Assembly: GCA_947650285.1 (NCBI GenBank)
Contig: CANTFL010000370.1
Coordinates: forward strand, 52,164-116,163
Direction of reading: 5' to 3'
DNA length: 64,000 nucleotides
DNA from: Hyaloperonospora brassicae
Taxonomy: Eukaryota > Oomycota > Peronosporomycetes > Peronosporales > Peronosporaceae
The notes beneath the pieces were generated by a model, which was given only the letters and a program-made list of their open reading frames with translations, was not told the origin of the DNA and searched no databases. The stretch's first letter is position 1; every line of letters begins with the position of its first letter. Positions 47,984 through 57,989 of the stretch are shown here, piece after piece. Both the position numbers and the translations under genes were made by a program.

Positions 47984-49540
47984 ATCATTGTGCCAATTTG
48001 CTTCTAATCAGCTCTCTAGCATCCATTCGGACAACTTCCTCCTACGGGATCTTCCGCTTAAGTTCTTATGAAAACATTTGCACCCTTTCGTTAAGCATTT
48101 CCATGACATTTATCTCCTTGCCGACATGAAACGTGCTTTTAATCGATTCAGGTGCCTATTTTTATCAATGGACAGTCTGGTCCACAACATGGCAACATGA
48201 CTATCTTGCACTACAATTAGAAGCTCATATATACTTCGTATGTAGCTCACTTTTAGTTTAAGGGCTCGCAGGGCCCATCCATATCCTCGTGAAGACATAC
48301 ATCTGAGTCCATGTAACGTAATTTGATATATTTGAGTAGGGATTTTGACACATAGGTGTCTTCCAGATTGAAGATGTGTTAGGTTTATGACAATGCTGGG
48401 CGACAGATTGATATACGTCTTCACGTATCACCACACAATATCTTCGTCGTATCTCTGGAAACGTAGTTGAAGAATGTGAGGTATGTTGAGGATTGATAGC
48501 GACCGGCAGTACCCCGATCCCCTAACGAAGGTGGGATCGACGATTCCGCATGGAATCTGCGTGTCAATCCTCATTACTCAGGAAGTCTCACTCCGGGTGT
48601 CGCATCCCTTTACGACATCATAATCCATCGACTCCGCACATCGGTCATGTATCATGATTTTGTATGCTTGGGTCCGTTCTAATCGTCTGGACTGCGCCAG
48701 GTCGGTGCACGGTCCTAGATCGAGGCAGTTGCACTCGGGTACCACCTGTCATCATCGGACTTACCTTAGAATCTTAGATTTCCGGATATCATTACCCATC
48801 TAAAGCTGATTCGTATCCAATATTGAAGGGACGTCATTGGTCGTCTCAATCTTCCATCGAGCCTATACTGCAAAAGCAACTCGTACATGTTGCCAATGTA
48901 TAGGTGAAGAGGATGAGAAAAGAAGAGACGACGACATCAGGAAGATGCCGATCGTGTCAATCGGCCAAAGTCAAATGGATGTAGTTGCGTCTGCTCCGTG
49001 GGCACCTACATAGCCGCGTCGCAGATTGGTGCGTCGAGTGCGTGAGCTCTGCGCATAGCGCTTGTTGACGACGGTGTTGTTTACTATTTACCGAGTCTGC
49101 TTCCACGGACCTATTCGCAGACATTAGCCCTTCTCATGTCTTGACTGCTGTTGTGGAATATCGGTGCTTATTCTCCTACTGCTGCTGCTACAGCTGGTGG
49201 GGCAGCGCTGGTGGGGCAGACGTTGTCGTGCCAGAGGTGCGAGACTTTGGCTGCACCAAACGCCAAATATTCGCTTACATAGAAATCAGTTACGTACGTG
49301 CGCGCGTGGCTTACACACAATTACTGTGGTAACTGCAAAGAAATTGACTTTTGCCTCGCGCATACTCTTTCGAATACTCTGCTCATCAGACTCGGTGTCA
49401 TAAGGGTATGATTTTCTAGGACCGTAGAACAGGTGAATTCTGTGTACAATCTGGATTACGTTTTCGACCTTCCCAGCTTTGACGTGGAACAGACCGAAAG
49501 AAGAGTTCGATTCGTCGCGACATAGATGGCCGACTGACTC
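47984..49540. other. Intergenic, no recognised gene
   Basis: Only short frames are present (largest 104 codons, 48424-48110 minus, unrecognised). A GC-richer patch at 49150-49260 could encode small residues in several frames but shows no domain. Confidence 0.4.
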
Positions 49541-49639
49541 GACACGCAAGTGGACAATGTCAAAGGTCGAGCGTCGGGGGGCTCACAGCAACGAAAGGGC
49601 AAACGACCAAAACGTCGTTGCGATGACAAAAGACTGAGA

Positions 49640-50040
49640 AAACCAATTGGCGTTTGAGTTTCCGGGGCACAAGGAAGGCGCCAAGACCCTCTCGAGGATA
49701 ATGAGTGTAAAGAAGGGGATGGCGTCCAGCTCTGCCACAAAAGCGACTGAGCAATGCCGAAAAACAGCTGAAGGACCACCTGCAGCTCGTGCGGAGTGTG
49801 TGTGCTAAAGCTCTTTGCAGTGGAGACGCGTCAACTGGACTTAGCAGTGGCCAAGTGGAAGCAGCAATAGCAGACGTTGCGATGCGAACGGTTGCAACTC
49901 AAGCGAGCGGAGATGAAGTTCAACGAGAAAGTCACAAAGCAGCTGCTACTGATGCAGGTGATGGAGCTGCGCGCGAGAATAGTGAACGCGCTGGACGAAA
50001 CAGGAAAGTCTCCATGGATATAGTGAATGAAAAGTGAGTG
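49640..50040 (+). pseudogene. Decayed coiled-coil coding remnant
   Basis: Plus-strand pieces in shifting frames read like the C-terminus of a helical, Arg/Gln/Lys-rich protein: RLKDHLQLVRSVCAKAL, then KLFAVETRQLDLAVAKWKQQ, then KRAEMKFNEKVTKQLLLMQV and MELRARIVNALDETGKSP before stops. The pieces together resemble C-terminal coiled coils of oomycete transposon-associated or nuclear hypothetical proteins, but I cannot name the family. The gene is truncated at its 5' side and broken by at least three frame changes. Confidence 0.35.
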
Positions 50041-50143
50041 AGCGAATTGGCCGCAATAGACAGACGGAAGAAATTGATGCATTTGACGATTGTACTGCGT
50101 ATCGTCCTTCTGTGGTTGCTCACAATCACATCGCTGCTGCTTC

Positions 50144-51797
50144 TCACATGCTCTTTGCCATGAACTCAACGTAGCTCTGGCCAAACAACCTCTGCACGTC
50201 GCGCTGGATGTCGCGCTTGGATATCTTCCTGGTCGTTGCAAAGAGTTTCTCGTACATGTCCACGACCACTTTGCCGACCACATCGCGCGAGTAGCTCCAC
50301 TTGTAAATGAGCTGGTCCAGTACACGCGCGTCCGAGTGCTGATTCGTGAACGCCGTGCCCTGGATCGCGATACGCATCCGCGTGAGCTCTTCAATGATCG
50401 ACGGGTTGTTGCAGTACCACCAGCAGCCATACAGATGCAGGTTCCGGAACTTGCTGGCCGCCACGGTCACTTCGTGCTGGTTCACGCGCGAGAGGAACGT
50501 GGCCAGAAACTTTACCTTGGGGAAGTTACGGCACAACTTGATCAAAACGTCCACGTTGCTCGGCTTCACTCCGTCGCCGGCCACACCATAGCGAGCATTG
50601 ATCGGACGCACGCTGTCAAACTTTAGCGCGATCGGCAGCTTCTTCTCTTCAGCAAGCGGCAGCAGCACTTGCAGTAACAATTCCGCACCATTTGGTAGCT
50701 CATTTGTACCAGCAGAAGCAGACGCATTCTCCTCCGGGTACTCGAAGGAAATGGGCAAGCTAGCCATGAAGTACTCGGGCTTTATAATGTCGATCCACTT
50801 CTCCAGAAGCAAACGCACACCCGCGAGCGTATGTGGTAGCTTGACCACGTCCAGCGTCGGTCTGATGAACGCCCAATCGCCAAGCAGGACCTGGTCTACA
50901 CGCAGAGCCGAACGGAAGTACTTGCGCGACCATGCAGGCGGCGACGTGGTTGTGGCTGGATTAACCAGCCAGTGTCGGGCCTCCTCCGGTTCAAACGGGA
51001 TGTTTGTCATCACCGCGTACTTGAGACCAGCTAGACGGAACACCGTGTCCACGTACTCCTCGACACCCTGATGCTTGAACCATTTCTGGATAGCTGACAG
51101 GTCGCGTCTCGCCACAAGGTGGTCCAGACCCAACAAGTGCAGCGTCGTCAGTACTTCACGGCAAGCCTCCAACACAGGAGAGCGGTCCTCGAACAGGTGC
51201 TGCCAGACGAGACCAGCTTGCTGCTCCTTTGTGCACAATGAACTTTTCCGCTTGCATGGTTGCCGTTTGTAAAAACTCAGCCACGAGGTAGTGGTAGGTC
51301 AACAGCTCATTGATGCCCCACAGCATGAGCTTGCCGTGGCTAGGAGGAAACAGGTGCGTGTGCATGTCAATGATCTGGACGCTGGAAACGGCCTCGCGCA
51401 CAAATGCCCCACCTCGTCCTTGGAGGTATTCACTAGTGTGGTGGTTGCGAAGCACGTCTTCGAGGGCTTCGAGAGCAGTTTGCTTCCCGCATACGAGACG
51501 CTGGTACAAAGCGGCAACATCAGCGGCAAACGAAGCGCATGCGTCGTTCGTGATATCGAAGCCTTTGACTGAGCTGAGGACGCTGGCAACGGCCACACCA
51601 ACACCGCTAGAAACCTCTGAAGAAGACTCTGCGCGTCCAGACTTGTAAAAGTCATGGCTGAAGCCCTTGCTGGCAACGACAACATGCTGACTAGCTCGCC
51701 ATAGAGTCTTCGGCGTCGTGCCCTTCTCACCATCCATAAACTTGTACTTGCTTGTGGAGACATTAGCGCTCAACCCGTTCGCGTACACCCATGTCAT
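50144..51797 (-). pseudogene. Uronate (glucuronate) isomerase-like, frameshifted
   Basis: The enzyme family converts D-glucuronate to D-fructuronate (or D-galacturonate to D-tagaturonate). On the minus strand, 51797-51156 encodes an N-terminal region with the metal-binding HxH signature in VQIIDMHTHLFPPSHGKLML and WGINELLTYHYLVAEF. After a one-base frame change near 51235 the second frame (to TGA/TAA at 50144) continues EQQAGLVWQHLFEDRSPVLE, MTNIPFEPEEARHWL, FLSRVNQHEVTVAASKFRNL, HLYGCWWYCNNPSIIEELTR and NQHSDARVLDQLIYKWSYSR. These are the conserved blocks of a UxaC-like amidohydrolase of the bacterial HTHLFPP type. The start at 51797 overlaps the stop of the upstream reductase frame by ATGA, and the ~130 residues before HTHLF look like a linker rather than a natural N-terminus, so I infer one fused reading frame originally. 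Either a pseudogene or an assembly error at the frameshift. Confidence 0.75.
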
Positions 51798-53257
51798 TTA
51801 TTTGTGGAGTAAATAGGCCTGCAACTTCGAATCGAGTCCATATTACCTACAAAAATGTCTGGGCCGGTGCCACTCTCCTTTCTCGAGTCCGCCTGCGCTG
51901 GAGTCAAGTAGCGAAGAATTATGGCAGTGGCATATGCCATGAATACGCTTGGGCGGTACGTCGGATCCTTCGCTATGTTGGCCTCTACAGAGCTAAACAG
52001 TCGTACGCCATACTTCAGCATGGCGTTCTGACCAACCCAGAAAGTATCCAAGCCAAAGTGTCTGTGCTCCACGCGACTCATCCACTCGTCATATGCATGC
52101 TGAGCCTTTTCGTTGCTGATGCCGCGCAGCATAAGGGATGGGGCAATGTCCTTGGTGTACAAGAGATCCATGAACTGACGAACCAGCGGGTATTCCAACA
52201 CGCCGCTCGTGTTCTTCACACGTGTCAAAGCCAGAAGATACACCATCGCCGTATGCACAGCATTTGCAATGCTGAGCTTAATCAAGTGGTCTTGCTCCAA
52301 CAGACCTGCGGTCGTATGGATGTGCACGCCCGGCAATGCACTTAGTGCCTTGGCATCCAGCACATGCTCAATATCTTTGATTACTAGTGTCTTGGTCGGC
52401 CATGGCTCCGACAGAGGCACCAGTGCGTTTCCAGGCTGGTGAGACGTCAAGCGGTCAACCATCGTATTGTGCAAATGCACCTTGGACGGTACGTACGCGC
52501 GACACGAAGTGACGTCGCTCGGTTGGCCTTCCCACGTCGTCTCGAGCATCAACTTCTTGATCAGATCTCCATTCTTGGGCAAATTGGCCGTATTGATCAC
52601 CGAGATGACGTTGTCTACACTGCCATTCCACAAAACACGAGCACCACACGCACACACATTTCATACACGACCGTGAGCTGGACCTGCTTGTCGTTCCTGC
52701 TTCGTAAAACAAGTTCAACTGCCTGACTCGGTCGCCTCTCGAAACAGCGATACAGCAGCTCGGTCAGGTCGACAATGGCAGCCCCTCCCTCGACAAGGCC
52801 ACTCTCGGTCACGCCAAAGCCAATGTACTTGAGCTTCGGTAACTGAGCTGGCAGCTGCATCAACGCCGCGCGGCCGTCTGCGTCTCCCAGCGAACCCACA
52901 GCTTCGACCTCAATCTTCTCCGTCTCGACACCGCCATCGGCTCGAACGACGTCCACTTCGTACGTTCCTTGCGCCACCTCACACGCGCGGACAAAGCTGT
53001 GTCCGCGTGTCTGGACCACCACAACAGCGCCACCAGCTGCTCGAATCGTTGGCACGAGCACCGACCGCTGCATTGCCCCATTCATCGAAACCGCCATACA
53101 AAACACACCGTCAGCTTGCGACGACGGCCTATTTCGCACTGCGCGATGCAATCGAAGTAGTCCACGACGCAATACGCACGAGGAAGCGGCCGCTGCCGAT
53201 GCAGACGGTGTCGGTCGCGCTCGAGAAACGCGAGTGGCCGCGCAGTGGTTGGAACAT
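51794..53257 (-). pseudogene. Mannitol dehydrogenase-family hexuronate reductase-like, frameshifted
   Basis: This family (UxaB/UxuB type, NAD-dependent) reduces tagaturonate or fructuronate, the products of the isomerase encoded next to it. The likely start is ATG 53257. The N-terminal Rossmann region is spread over three frames: TDTVCIGSGRFL with the GxGxFxR-type dinucleotide motif, then CVVDYFDCIAQ, then QADGVFCMAVSMNGAMQRSV and LPKLKYIGFGVTESGLVEGG. After another frame change near 52650 the C-terminal domain (52657-51794) reads ARVLWNGSVDNVISVINTAN, YVPSKVHLHNTMVDRLTS and IKLSIANAVHTAMVYLLALT, the last holding the K-x4-N-x2-H catalytic triad of polyol-specific long-chain dehydrogenases. 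At least three frame changes make it non-functional as read. Domain assignment is good; substrate is inferred from family and neighbour. Confidence 0.7.
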
Positions 53258-53529
53258 CTCGGCCGGAAGACAAGTGGGTGCGTCTGTACCCGTGTCGAGG
53301 GGGTACGTTGTCGCCCTGAAGTGGGGTCGAAATGTCGACGGAAGGTAACCAAACCACTGGCGACGAGCGGAGAGGGGTCGGTCAGTATCTCGAGGGTGGC
53401 ATCCTTGTGTTCGGTTCGGTCGGTGGGACTCACTGGTTTGAAGGACCTTCGGACAGAGTCTGCGGTTGGTGGTGGTAAGACCGAAATGGTGCCGGGCGTG
53501 CAGACGTCGCCGCCCAGCAGTAACTAGCA

Positions 53530-55057
53530 CCAGTGCATCACAGAGCTCGCGAGCGTGGCTGTGGACAGCACCGAGACAGAGGGTGTTGAGTTTGTACGAC
53601 CATCACCTCGTCCTCCCATGTGCCGCCGCCAGAAGAAGGAGCTTCGTATCCCGCGTGCTCTTTTGGGCGGCCAATTCTTGCGTTGTGGAGCTCTACGGTA
53701 CACTATGGTCGCACTCGACGTTGACAAAGTGAACGTCGTGATCGATTGCAGAACTTCGCCTGCATCCACTCTCGACAAGCCATACGCGCTCCCTGTCATT
53801 CTAATGGTTCGGGCCCACATGTGCATTGGCACGCCAAGCTGCGTTGTTAAAGAATGTCTGTATGAGAGAGTGCTATAGAATCCGACATTGGCAGCTGCCC
53901 TAAAGCTTAACGGGGATCTGCGTCGGCGGCACTTACCGCGAGAGTGAACTGATGAATGCCTACACATGACAACCGCTTACAACGGATCGCATCAGCGGTA
54001 TTGAAGCGAGGGCGGGTACCACGCAGAAATGTGTCATCGTCTGGGAGCAGGAGAGTAATGGAAGCAGTGATTACCTCGAGTGACCGACACTGACGATCAG
54101 TGGCCAGCGACCGACTCCCAGACGCTTCGACAGCGCCACGAATTGAGCGATGTTGACTTTGACGCAAATTCGCTGGTCCGCGGATTACATGGAGTGTACC
54201 CGGCACCGTCGCGAATTCAACGTCTTGTTGGCGATCCAGTGACGACCATTGTATGTTGAACGCTTTCGACCGTGCGCTGCCTTAGGCTCTAACAAAGGCA
54301 CGATGCAGTGGCGCGATGCAGCGCTTGATGAGCTATCGCGACCCACAGCTGCCAGAAACGATGTGGGCACACGACAACGACCTCAAGAGGACTGGGTCTG
54401 ATTCATCGATGGTATACCAGTGCAGCGACTGGATCAATCTTTCGACGGAAGAGGACGCGACTGCGGTCGTCGCAAAAAACTTTGCTGCCAACGGGTGAAG
54501 GAGACAAATGGAGCATAAGTGCTGGACATGCCCACGCGCGCAGGCCTGTTGGCAGAACCTCTCCGTCTGCCGGATGTACGAGTGGATGCGGGAGTCAGTT
54601 AAGCCGCTTGTACGGCTTTGTTGCACATTCAATGCATGCAGATAAGTGCTGGGGCTGTGCAAGAAAGTCAAACAACGTATATTGTGGAAAGTCAGTCACG
54701 ATGGTGTAGCTCGCGGGTACTTTCAAAAAAACTGAGCGTCACAGGCGCTCTCAACCAACTACACACGCGCATTGTCGGGTGGAGCAGGGATGGTGTCTCG
54801 CCAGCGTCAGAAATGGTGCCTCTTCAGCGCCTGCAATGGTGTCAGGATCCGTGCGACCTTGCGTGGCGGACGCTAAAAGCACAAACCACCAAAACAACAG
54901 CCACCGTTAGTTGTCAATGCTCAAACAAGAGGTCAACAGCGACACAGATAATGAATCTCTCACCTTATCGAACAAGTTATTGCCAGTAGGCCCGGAAGCT
55001 TGTGGACGTACCACCGCTTATTAATCACCTCCTGTTAGCAGGCTTTACCCGAACATT
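53530..55057. other. Region without a recognised gene
   Basis: GC near 50% and several open frames of 100-147 codons on both strands. The plus-strand frame 53555-53878 (107 codons, VDSTETEGVEFVRPSPRP ... RALLGGQFLRCGALRYTM) and the overlapping minus-strand frame 53967-53524 are the best candidates. Neither has a recognisable domain and they are antisense to each other. Cysteine- and tryptophan-containing pieces near 54510-54650 are in conflicting frames. I see no definite gene. Confidence 0.35.
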
Positions 55058-55663
55058 TTAAAATCGTTGCATGATCACCGCCAGTTCAAGCGCATGGTAA
55101 TTGCCGTTATACGTCGCTAAGTAATTTCTGTAGTTTTCGGCTCCTCTGTAAATTCTTAGAATGTCATCAACGTCGCCACGTCGGGTTTGGGATACAGCAT
55201 ACCTTAGATAATCGTCCGGACTGACTCGATGATCAGCAAGGTGATACACCAGATTGTGCTTCGAATTTTCCAGCACCGCCTTTTTAGCTGCTGAATACCC
55301 AGCGTCAAAAAATACAAATCGACCGACCCTATACTTCTTTTCTACCTCGAGGGCCAGCCGCGTTCGAGCATCGGCAGCGTTCTGCGTTGCACTCGATAAC
55401 GTCCTCGCCAGTAGTGGCTTCGTCATGGACAAAGAGTCGCCCACCGGGGACGTTCGAAGAGAAAACGTTCTATCTTCGCCCTCGGGTTGTGCAGGAAGGG
55501 CAAACCCGTCAGCGACCCGAACGTTTCTGAGGATCGATGGAGTATGTGCGTCCGGGTCCATGTCCGACGTCATTTCAGTGGTCGACTTTTCAGCGACTGG
55601 AGCCGACAGGACGCTGGCAGATGCGACGAGCGCGAGCGTGAGGACACAGAAGATCTTGACCAT
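55058..55663 (-). CDS. Secreted protein, RXLR-effector-like (201 aa)
   Basis: An intact 201-codon frame from ATG 55663 to TAA 55058. Residues 1-21 form a clear signal peptide (MVKIFC, then a hydrophobic run ending ASVLSA before PVAEK), so the product is predicted to be secreted. Behind it is a disordered, acidic segment with SILR at residues 43-46 and EGEDR at 61-65. These occupy the positions of the RXLR and EER host-targeting motifs of oomycete effectors but the first Arg of RXLR is missing. The C-terminal ~100 residues are helical and Tyr/Arg/Lys-rich (SPDDYLRYAVSQTRRG, DILRIYRGAENYRNYL) without a WY motif I can place. No intron. It is the only non-transposon ORF in the window that looks intact. 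Function in infection is inferred only from this layout; a non-effector secreted protein is possible. Confidence 0.7.
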   Translation of the reverse strand: MVKIFCVLTLALVASASVLSAPVAEKSTTEMTSDMDPDAHTPSILRNVRVADGFALPAQPEGEDRTFSLRTSPVGDSLSMTKPLLARTLSSATQNAADARTRLALEVEKKYRVGRFVFFDAGYSAAKKAVLENSKHNLVYHLADHRVSPDDYLRYAVSQTRRGDVDDILRIYRGAENYRNYLATYNGNYHALELAVIMQRF

Positions 55664-55698
55664 TGTGGTGGAAGGAGTGGCACAGTGAAACAGGAACT

Positions 55699-55822
55699 TT
55701 GGCGAGGAGGAGGCGTTGGCGGGATGGTGCTGGCGAAGAGGGTGTGTTGGCGAGGAGGAGGCGTTGGCGGGAAGATGGTGCTGGCGAGGAGGGGGTGTTG
55801 GCGATGAGGGAGTGCTGGCGAG
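55699..55822. repeat. ~48-bp minisatellite upstream of the secreted-protein gene
   Basis: Two and a half units: 55699-55746 (48 bp), 55747-55797 (51 bp, with a 3-bp AAG insertion) and a partial unit to 55822. Each begins TTGGCGAGGAGGAGGCGTTG or a variant. It starts only 36 bp upstream of the ATG of the minus-strand gene, so it would lie in its 5' UTR or core promoter. Confidence 0.85.
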
Positions 55823-56295
55823 TCAAATTTGAAAGTGACGAAAATGTTGCAGTCTCAAATCTGCGGGTGCTGAATGACTGGACGAACGGGTCATCGAGTG
55901 CGTTGCGTGTGCTCACGGGCTTGCTGTCGCGAGCGTCTGGCTCTGGTCCCCCAATCTCCAGTATCTCCGCACGATGTGCACAGCTGCAGCCAGCACGCAC
56001 AGAACTGGATGGGACCCGCATCGTCCATCGCGCGTTCTTATCGTGTCACTACGTGTGCAAATATATTCGAGTTCGGAGTGCTCAAATCTCCTTTTTGATT
56101 TTGAGCTCGTCAACCGATCGATCCGGTTGCACGAGTAATTCGTTTCGAAAGACTCAACGTCAGATTGCTGACGCTTCCCATCTGCGCAAAGGAAGCGCCC
56201 GTGGGTACAGTGCCGGTACTCCACCAGAATTTGTCTCTTTCGTTGATGTCACATGTTTTCTAAGAGCAGTCCGCAACATGATGATCCTGCTCGCG
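55823..56295. other. Intergenic spacer
   Basis: No recognisable feature between the minisatellite and the first retroposon-like repeat. A 270-codon plus-strand frame (55663-56475) runs through the minisatellite, the spacer and the repeat. It looks like a chance frame created by the repeats. Confidence 0.45.
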
Positions 56296-56311
56296 ACATT
56301 TGCGTATAAGG

Positions 56312-56916
56312 TACTTCCCAATTTGCGCCTTCGGGCAACAGAGCCAAGCGACGACGACCTCCAACGAGCCGGTATACCGGTCGTCTTGTCCTGGGCGGGA
56401 AGTCCCCCGCTGGGGGCTCAGGTCATGAGGAGGAGGTTTTCCTCCAGCTGCGTGCGCTACGGGGAGGCAGCGTAGCGTGCAAACCAAAAGGAGAGCAACA
56501 ACCAAGAGACCCCGGGGTGTGGGGCACGGCGACAGCGGTTGTCACCCCCACCTAGATCCTACGATTCAACGTCAGCTTCCAAGTCGCCGGCCCGGTCGCC
56601 GAGCGCGAATCTCGGTATCACGGAGCGAACTTGCCTAGAACGTGATTCTGATCGGAACCGTCCAGGTGCATTAGCGGCCTATCGGGGGTGATCAGTTTGG
56701 TACCCGGCGTTTTCTGCGATTTTCGCGCCTTGTCTGCGCCCCGGACTGGATACCTGTTTCCACGTGCTCTATGCAGAGTGCTCCCCGTGAAGCCCGACGT
56801 CTCGAGCCAGCAGAGTTAGCCAGCGAGGAGGAGAATGATGTAGTCCAGGTAGAAGCACACCGATATCCCATAGGCATAAGCACTTAATCGACGTTCAGGT
56901 TCACTCTCACTCGCTC
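56312..56916 (+). mobile_element. ~600-bp short retroposon-like repeat, copy 1
   Basis: 605 bp sharing about 80% of bases with 57275-57876 over the full length, with common head ACTTCCCAATTTGCGCCTTC and common tail TTAATCGACGTTCAG. It is flanked by a 16-bp direct repeat (ACATTTGCG then three to seven more bases, 56296-56311 and 56917-56932, two mismatches), a target duplication of the length made by LINE endonucleases. There are no terminal inverted repeats and no poly(A). Plus-strand pieces such as RDSDRNRPGA suggest it may derive from a protein-coding element. Likely a non-autonomous element moved by a LINE. Confidence 0.65.
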
Positions 56917-56932
56917 ACATTTGCGCAGAAGG

Positions 56933-57260
56933 CCGTATGCGTACATAAAACTAGCGATTGATATCGTGATATTTGTGGGCGCACAGGTGTGTACGGTCAC
57001 GTCTTGGTCGCTATATTGTGACCACAAAGCGCAAAGCCATTGGCGAGTGTGCGCTCTGTACAAGGCGTAGTTCTTGGCATTCAGCTTGTTGTTGCATGTC
57101 TTGCGTGTGTGTAGAGTATCATTTCTTTCATATGCATGCCGCTCTATCCGTATGTTGATCATGAGAAACAAGAAAGAAGGACGTGAATGATCACTGTTTC
57201 ACTCAGCGGTAAAGCCCGTTCTCATCCTCATCCTCTCTCTCTTGATCGCTCTCTCGTTTT
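56933..57260. other. Spacer between the two retroposon copies
   Basis: About 330 bp with no recognised feature. Confidence 0.5.
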
Positions 57261-57274
57261 CACACATCATATTA

Positions 57275-57876
57275 CACTTCCCAATTTGCGCCTTCGGGCA
57301 ACAACGGCCAAGCGACAACGACCTCCACAGAGCCGGACAACCGGCCCCTTTTTCTGGGTGGGAAGTCCCCTATAATGGGGCCCAGGTTAAAAGGGGGAGG
57401 CCTTCTAGCTGCTGCGGGCGCTACGGGAGGCAGCGCAGCGTGCGAACCGCAAGGGGAGCACCAACCCAGCCACCCCGGGGTGAGGGCGCGTCGCCAGCGG
57501 TTGTCAACCTCTCACCTAGTTCCTGCTATTCTACATCAGCTTCCAATTCGCCGGCCCGGTCGCCGAGCGCGACTCTCGGTCCCACGAAGCGAACTTGCCT
57601 AGAACGTGATTCTGATCGGAACCGTCCAGGAGCACCAGCGGCCTATCGGGGGTGATCGGTTTGGTACCCGACGTTTTCTGCGATTTTCGCGCCCTGTCTG
57701 CCCCCAGGACTGGATACCTGTTTCCACGTGCCCTCGGCTGAGTGTCCCCCGTGATGCCCGACGACTCGAGCCAGCAGACTTAGCCAGCGAGGCGGAGATT
57801 GATGTAGTCTAGGTAGAGGCACAACGATATCGTATAGTTTTCAAACGCTTAATCGACGTTCAGATTCCACTCCACT
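57275..57876 (+). mobile_element. ~600-bp short retroposon-like repeat, copy 2
   Basis: 602 bp, flanked by a perfect 14-bp target duplication, CACACATCATATTA, at 57261-57274 and 57877-57890. It contains plus-strand frames with SPAVVNLSPSSCYSTSASNS and TKRTCLERDSDRNRPGAPAA, separated by stops. The perfect duplication shows it is younger than copy 1 and that the two copies are independent insertions, not a segmental duplication. Confidence 0.75.
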
Positions 57877-57989
57877 CACACATCATATTATATCAATGTT
57901 ATTGTTGTTCTGGTAGTTGCTTCTGCACGGACGAGATCAGCTGTTGTCTTTCTTTCGTTCGTCTTTCTCTTCAACACAGCGACAACACG

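Noticed and set aside
35477..47988. Target duplication for the copia element
   Set aside because: The outer five bases (TGGAT and ATCAT) do not match, so no duplication is claimed.
50090..50626. 178-codon plus-strand ORF opposite the isomerase
   Set aside because: A shadow of the isomerase coding strand, whose conserved blocks are read on the minus strand.
51799..51830. An intron (GTAATA ... TTGCAG) rescuing the reductase-isomerase junction
   Set aside because: It would be only about 28 nt, far below known intron lengths, and the joined frame still meets a stop.
55663..56475. 270-codon plus-strand ORF
   Set aside because: It runs through the minisatellite, spacer and the retroposon copy, opposite the start of the secreted-protein gene; it has no coherent protein features.
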